From contig NZ_CP054918.1 of assembly GCF_013364195.1 (NCBI RefSeq), forward strand, positions 1,725,001 through 1,789,000: a DNA stretch of 64,000 bases, read 5' to 3'. The translations under genes were made by a program, and so were the position numbers. How positions within the stretch are numbered: position 1 is the stretch's first letter; every line of letters begins with the position of its first letter. The stretch is from Streptomyces sp. NA04227. Its GTDB lineage: Bacteria > Actinomycetota > Actinomycetes > Streptomycetales > Streptomycetaceae. This document shows, in pieces, positions 60,791-64,000 of the stretch. The notes beneath the pieces were generated by a model, which searched no databases, was not told where the DNA came from, and was given only the letters and a program-made list of their open reading frames with translations.

Positions 60791-61999
60791 ATGGCACGCC
60801 CCATCGACCCGCCCGTCAGCGGGGAGGCCCTGCGGCCCCTGCCCACCGAGTTCGCCGTCGTCCTGCAGCCCGAACTCCCCTCCCTGATCAAGGAGATCAG
60901 GCTGGAGCTCACCCGCGCCTATCCCGAGTACGCCGCACTGCTCGACGGGCCCTACGGGGACTCCATCAAGGTCGGCGTCGAGCAGAGCCTGTCGGTGTTC
61001 GTCGCCCGGGTCGCCTCGCCGAGCGCGGCCTCCTCCTTACGCGACGAACTGTGCCGCGCCTTCGGCCGGTTCGAGGCGTACGAGGGGCGCAGTCTGGAGT
61101 CGCTCCAGGGGGCGTACCGGCTCGGCGCGCGCCTCGCGCTGCGCCGGGCGCAGAAGCTCGGGCGGCGCTACAACCTCTCCCCCGCGCTGATCCTCTCCTT
61201 CGCGGACGCGATCCTCAGCTATGTCGACGAGCTCGAAACCCTGTCCCGCGAGGGCTACTTGGAGGCGCAGAACCGTTCGGGCAACCGTGACGAATCGCGG
61301 CGCCGACGGCTGCTCCACCTGATCCTGGCCGGGCGCCCGGTGCCGCACAGCGCCCTGAGCGAACTCGCCGAGCAGAGCGGCTGGCGCCTGCCCGAGCAGG
61401 TCACACTGGTGGCTCTGCGCGCTCCGCTCACGCTGGCGCAGGCCGATCTCGACATCGATGTCCTGTCCGACCTGACTTATCCCCAACCGCACCTGCTGAT
61501 CCCCGGCCCCTTCGACGAGGACCGACGAAGATCCCTGACCGCCGCTCTCGGCACGACGCGGGCGGCCGTCGGACTCACGGTGCCGCTCGCGGACGCCGCC
61601 GACTCGCTGCGCTGGGCCCGCCGTACCGCCGAACTCGTCGAGACCAAGATGGTCTCGGAGGCCCCGCTGGTCCTCGCCCGGGACGAACTGCTCACCCTGT
61701 GGCTGCTGTCCGATCCCGCGCTGCTCGGCCATCTCGCCGCACTCGAACTCGCCCCCCTCCAGGGGCTGCCCGCCTCCCGCCGCGACCGCCTGGTGGAGAC
61801 CCTGCGGGTCTGGCTCACCACCCGCGGCACCGCCGACCAGGTCAGCGGCATCCTCGGGGTGCATCCGCAGACCGTGCGCTACCGGCTGCGCAACATCGAC
61901 TCCCACTTCGGCGACCGGCTCTCCGATCCGGGCCACCGGTTCGCGACGGAGGCGGTGCTGCGGGCGCTGGAGCTTCAGGGGAACCGGTACGCGGACTGA
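60791..61999 (+). CDS. PucR-family transcriptional regulator
   Basis: A 402-aa protein from the ATG of MARPIDPPVSGEALR, after GAGGGAGA; the frame extends 50 codons upstream without a start signal. The N-terminal and middle parts are helical, then a GGDEF-like remnant (PLVLARDELLTLWLLS region), and the C-terminal HTH_30 domain is clear: RLVETLRVWLTTRGTADQVS, GILGVHPQTVRYRLRNID. PucR-type proteins activate purine, polyamine or secondary genes. Divergent placement at the head of the mce locus makes it a candidate regulator of the secreted proteins and mce operon. Confidence 0.9.
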   Translation: MARPIDPPVSGEALRPLPTEFAVVLQPELPSLIKEIRLELTRAYPEYAALLDGPYGDSIKVGVEQSLSVFVARVASPSAASSLRDELCRAFGRFEAYEGRSLESLQGAYRLGARLALRRAQKLGRRYNLSPALILSFADAILSYVDELETLSREGYLEAQNRSGNRDESRRRRLLHLILAGRPVPHSALSELAEQSGWRLPEQVTLVALRAPLTLAQADLDIDVLSDLTYPQPHLLIPGPFDEDRRRSLTAALGTTRAAVGLTVPLADAADSLRWARRTAELVETKMVSEAPLVLARDELLTLWLLSDPALLGHLAALELAPLQGLPASRRDRLVETLRVWLTTRGTADQVSGILGVHPQTVRYRLRNIDSHFGDRLSDPGHRFATEAVLRALELQGNRYAD

Positions 62000-62130
62000 G
62001 GGGACGTCAGGAAGCGCCGGGAAACACCGGGAAACACCGGGAGACGTCAACCGGTCGGAGCGAGCGGGCGCACGGCATGTCATCCGATCGGGTCGACGGG
62101 CCGGTCAACCGACCGGTGACGTACGGGCTT

Positions 62131-64000
62131 TCAGGCGGACTGCGGGGCGTGCTCGGGCTCGGAGTCGTCGGGCTTGGTTTTCGTGCCGTCGGTCCCGGTC
62201 CCGGTGTGATCGCGGTCCGGTTCGGCGTTGGCTCGCTCCGGCTCGCGCTCCGGCGCGGAAGTGGGCTCGCCCGCCCCGGTCTTGGTGCCGCGCGCCCCGG
62301 TCTTCGTACCGCCCGCTGTGTCGAGCGCCGTGCCGAGCGCCGTGTGCGCCCTGGCCGCCGCGGCGGTCTTCTCGGCCGGGGTGGTGCGCGGGCGCGGGCC
62401 GGACAGGAAGTAGACGAGGGCGAAGCCGGTGGCCACGGCGACGGCGCCGCCGACCGCGTCCATGATCCAGTGGTTGGCGGTCGCCACGATCGCGGAGACC
62501 GTGAAGAGCGGGTGCAGGGTGCCGAGCGCCTTCATCCACCACTTCGGCGCCAGCGCCACGATCACCACTCCGCACCACAGCGACCAGCCGAAGTGCAGTG
62601 AGGGCATGGCCGCGTACTGGTTGGTGACCGCCGTCAGCGCGCCGTAGTCGGGCTGGCCGAAGTCCTGGGCGCCGTGCACCGTGTCGATGAAGCCGAGCTC
62701 GGGCATCAGGCGCGGCGGCGCGAGCGGGTAGAGCCAGAAGCCGAGCAGCGCGAGCAGGGTGGCGAAGCCAAGCGCGGAGCGCGCCCAGCGGTAGTCGACC
62801 GGCCGCCGTACGTAGAGGACGGCCAGGATTGTCAGCGGAACGAAGAAGTGGAACGACGTGTAGTAGAAGTCGAAGAATTCCTGGAGCCAGGGGACCTTGA
62901 CCACCGAGTGGTTGACCCAGTGCTCGATGTCGATGTGCAGGAACCGTTCCAGGGCGTAAATCTGTTCGCCGTGTTCCTCGGCCGCCGCCCGGCTGCCCGC
63001 CGCGATGGTACGGATCTCCGAGTACGCGGTGTAGCCGACCCGGATCAGGGCGAGTTCGAGGAGCAGGTTCGGGCGCGTGAGCACCTTGCGCCACACCGGA
63101 AGCAGCGGGATCCAGGGGAACCGGGTGGGGCCGGGGGGCACCGCGTCGGTGGGGATCGGCGTGGCGTAGAACACCGACTTGCGCGAGAAGAACGGGATCA
63201 CGCAGGCGGTGAGGACCACCGCGATCAGCACCAGGTTCTCGCGCAGCGGCCGCATGATCGCGTCGTCCGGGATGAGCACCGAGGACGGCAGTGTCATCAC
63301 CAGGACCACGGCCACCGGCCACATCGGGCGCGCCGAGTCGCGGCGGCCCAGGCGGCCCGCGACGGCGAGCATCAGCCACAGGAGCTGGTGCTGCCAGGCG
63401 GTGGGCGAGACGGCGACGGCGGCACAGCCGGTCATCGCGACGGCCAGCAGCAACTGTCCGTCACGGGCGTAGCGCACCGCGCGGCGCACCGCGACCACCG
63501 CGATCACGGCGGCGAGCAGCAGGAAGAGGACCTGCTCCAGCGGGCCGCTCAGGCCAAGGCGCAGCAGCGCGCCGTGCAGGGACTGGTTGCTCAGACCGGC
63601 CGGGTCGCCGCCGAGACCCGCCCCGGCGAGGTGGTGGAACCAGTAGGTGCCGGAGTCGTCGGGCAGCGCGGCCCAGGCGAGCAGGGTGCAGGCGAGGAAA
63701 CTGCCGCCCGCGGCGGCCGCGGCCCGGCGCCGGTCGGTGAACCACAGCAGTGCGGCGAACAGGAGCAGGGTGGGCTGCAGGGCGACCGCGACACCGATCA
63801 GGACGCCGCCCGCGCGCTGCCCGCGTACCGCGAAACAGCCGAGCATGACGAGCAGTACCGGGATGACGCTGGTCTGCCCGAGGTAGAGGGTGTTGCGCAC
63901 CGGCAGGGACAGCATGAGCAGGCTGATCGCGACCGGCGGGGCCAGCAGAGCGGTGCGCCGGGACACCGGCTGCGGCAGCGCGCGTGCGGCGAGCAGCGCG
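62131..64000 (-). CDS. GT87 glycosyltransferase fused to PAP2 phosphatase, 5' end beyond the window
   Basis: The frame has no stop up to the right edge, so the start is outside the window; an internal GTG at 63966 is not preferred. The N-terminal part is a multi-helix integral membrane glycosyltransferase region (GT87 type), with FLACTLLAWAALP and WQHQLLWLMLAV. The C-terminal part is a PAP2 phosphatase: AMPSLHFGWSLW and ATANHWIMDAVGG carry the catalytic histidines. The last 75 residues are Thr/Lys/Glu/Gly-rich. Such fusions occur in actinobacteria and are thought to handle polyprenyl-phosphate sugars at the envelope. Confidence 0.9.
   Translation of the reverse strand, partial: ALLAARALPQPVSRRTALLAPPVAISLLMLSLPVRNTLYLGQTSVIPVLLVMLGCFAVRGQRAGGVLIGVAVALQPTLLLFAALLWFTDRRRAAAAAGGSFLACTLLAWAALPDDSGTYWFHHLAGAGLGGDPAGLSNQSLHGALLRLGLSGPLEQVLFLLLAAVIAVVAVRRAVRYARDGQLLLAVAMTGCAAVAVSPTAWQHQLLWLMLAVAGRLGRRDSARPMWPVAVVLVMTLPSSVLIPDDAIMRPLRENLVLIAVVLTACVIPFFSRKSVFYATPIPTDAVPPGPTRFPWIPLLPVWRKVLTRPNLLLELALIRVGYTAYSEIRTIAAGSRAAAEEHGEQIYALERFLHIDIEHWVNHSVVKVPWLQEFFDFYYTSFHFFVPLTILAVLYVRRPVDYRWARSALGFATLLALLGFWLYPLAPPRLMPELGFIDTVHGAQDFGQPDYGALTAVTNQYAAMPSLHFGWSLWCGVVIVALAPKWWMKALGTLHPLFTVSAIVATANHWIMDAVGGAVAVATGFALVYFLSGPRPRTTPAEKTAAAARAHTALGTALDTAGGTKTGARGTKTGAGEPTSAPEREPERANAEPDRDHTGTGTDGTKTKPDDSEPEHAPQSA

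Overview
The window is high-GC actinobacterial chromosome of a Streptomyces-like organism. Support for this comes from GTG and leaderless starts, dense 4-nt gene overlaps, XRE-DUF5753/DUF397 and DesK/DesR-type pairs, an SCO2322-family protein, and an mce operon that carries its own MceG ATPase. It holds about 55 convincing protein genes, one structural RNA (rnpB) and one riboswitch. There are no tRNA or rRNA genes, insertion sequences or CRISPR arrays.

Region 1 (1-9.1 kb) is accessory. It opens with the C-terminal part of a type I restriction HsdR subunit. Next come an anti-sigma-like ATPase, an XRE-DUF5753 regulator with its DUF397 partner, and a Ser/Thr kinase with a C-terminal repeat region. 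A two-gene minus-strand operon follows: an unrecognised 450-aa protein and an AIPR-family abortive-infection protein with a nuclease-like N terminus. This operon is the best candidate for an undescribed defence system. The region ends against the 3' end of rnpB (9507-9919, minus strand).

Region 2 (10-24 kb) is mostly DNA and RNA maintenance. A MerR regulator with a textbook 19-bp-spacer operator comes first. A non-homologous end-joining (NHEJ) block then has LigD split into separate polymerase, ligase and phosphoesterase genes around a helix-hairpin-helix nuclease-like gene, with no Ku. An RNB exoribonuclease, YaaA, RNase H/phosphatase, a zinc-ribbon protein, a Nif3-like protein and a MaoC hydratase follow.

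Region 3 (24-36.3 kb) holds a DesK/DesR-type two-component pair, an MFS exporter, a methyltransferase, a cell-wall amidase, a membrane protein, a glycosyltransferase-methyltransferase-alpha/alpha-barrel operon and a TetR regulator resembling KstR. Two sites fitting the KstR consensus (TnnAACnnGTTnnA) lie upstream of the MaoC gene and of the TetR gene.

Region 4 (36.4-43 kb) is a cobalamin-riboswitch operon. It encodes two secreted, membrane-anchored proteins, one with an alpha/alpha-barrel repeat reminiscent of transcobalamin, followed by a complete ECF transporter (T, fused A-A, S). It is probably a vitamin B12 capture and import system.

Region 5 (43-62 kb) is one co-directional mce locus on the minus strand: MceG, two YrbE permeases, six Mce proteins, four Mce-associated proteins and a terminal lytic transglycosylase. 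Two secreted proteins and a divergent PucR regulator lie upstream, and the operon promoter region is rich in perfect palindromes. The window ends inside a GT87-PAP2 fusion gene.
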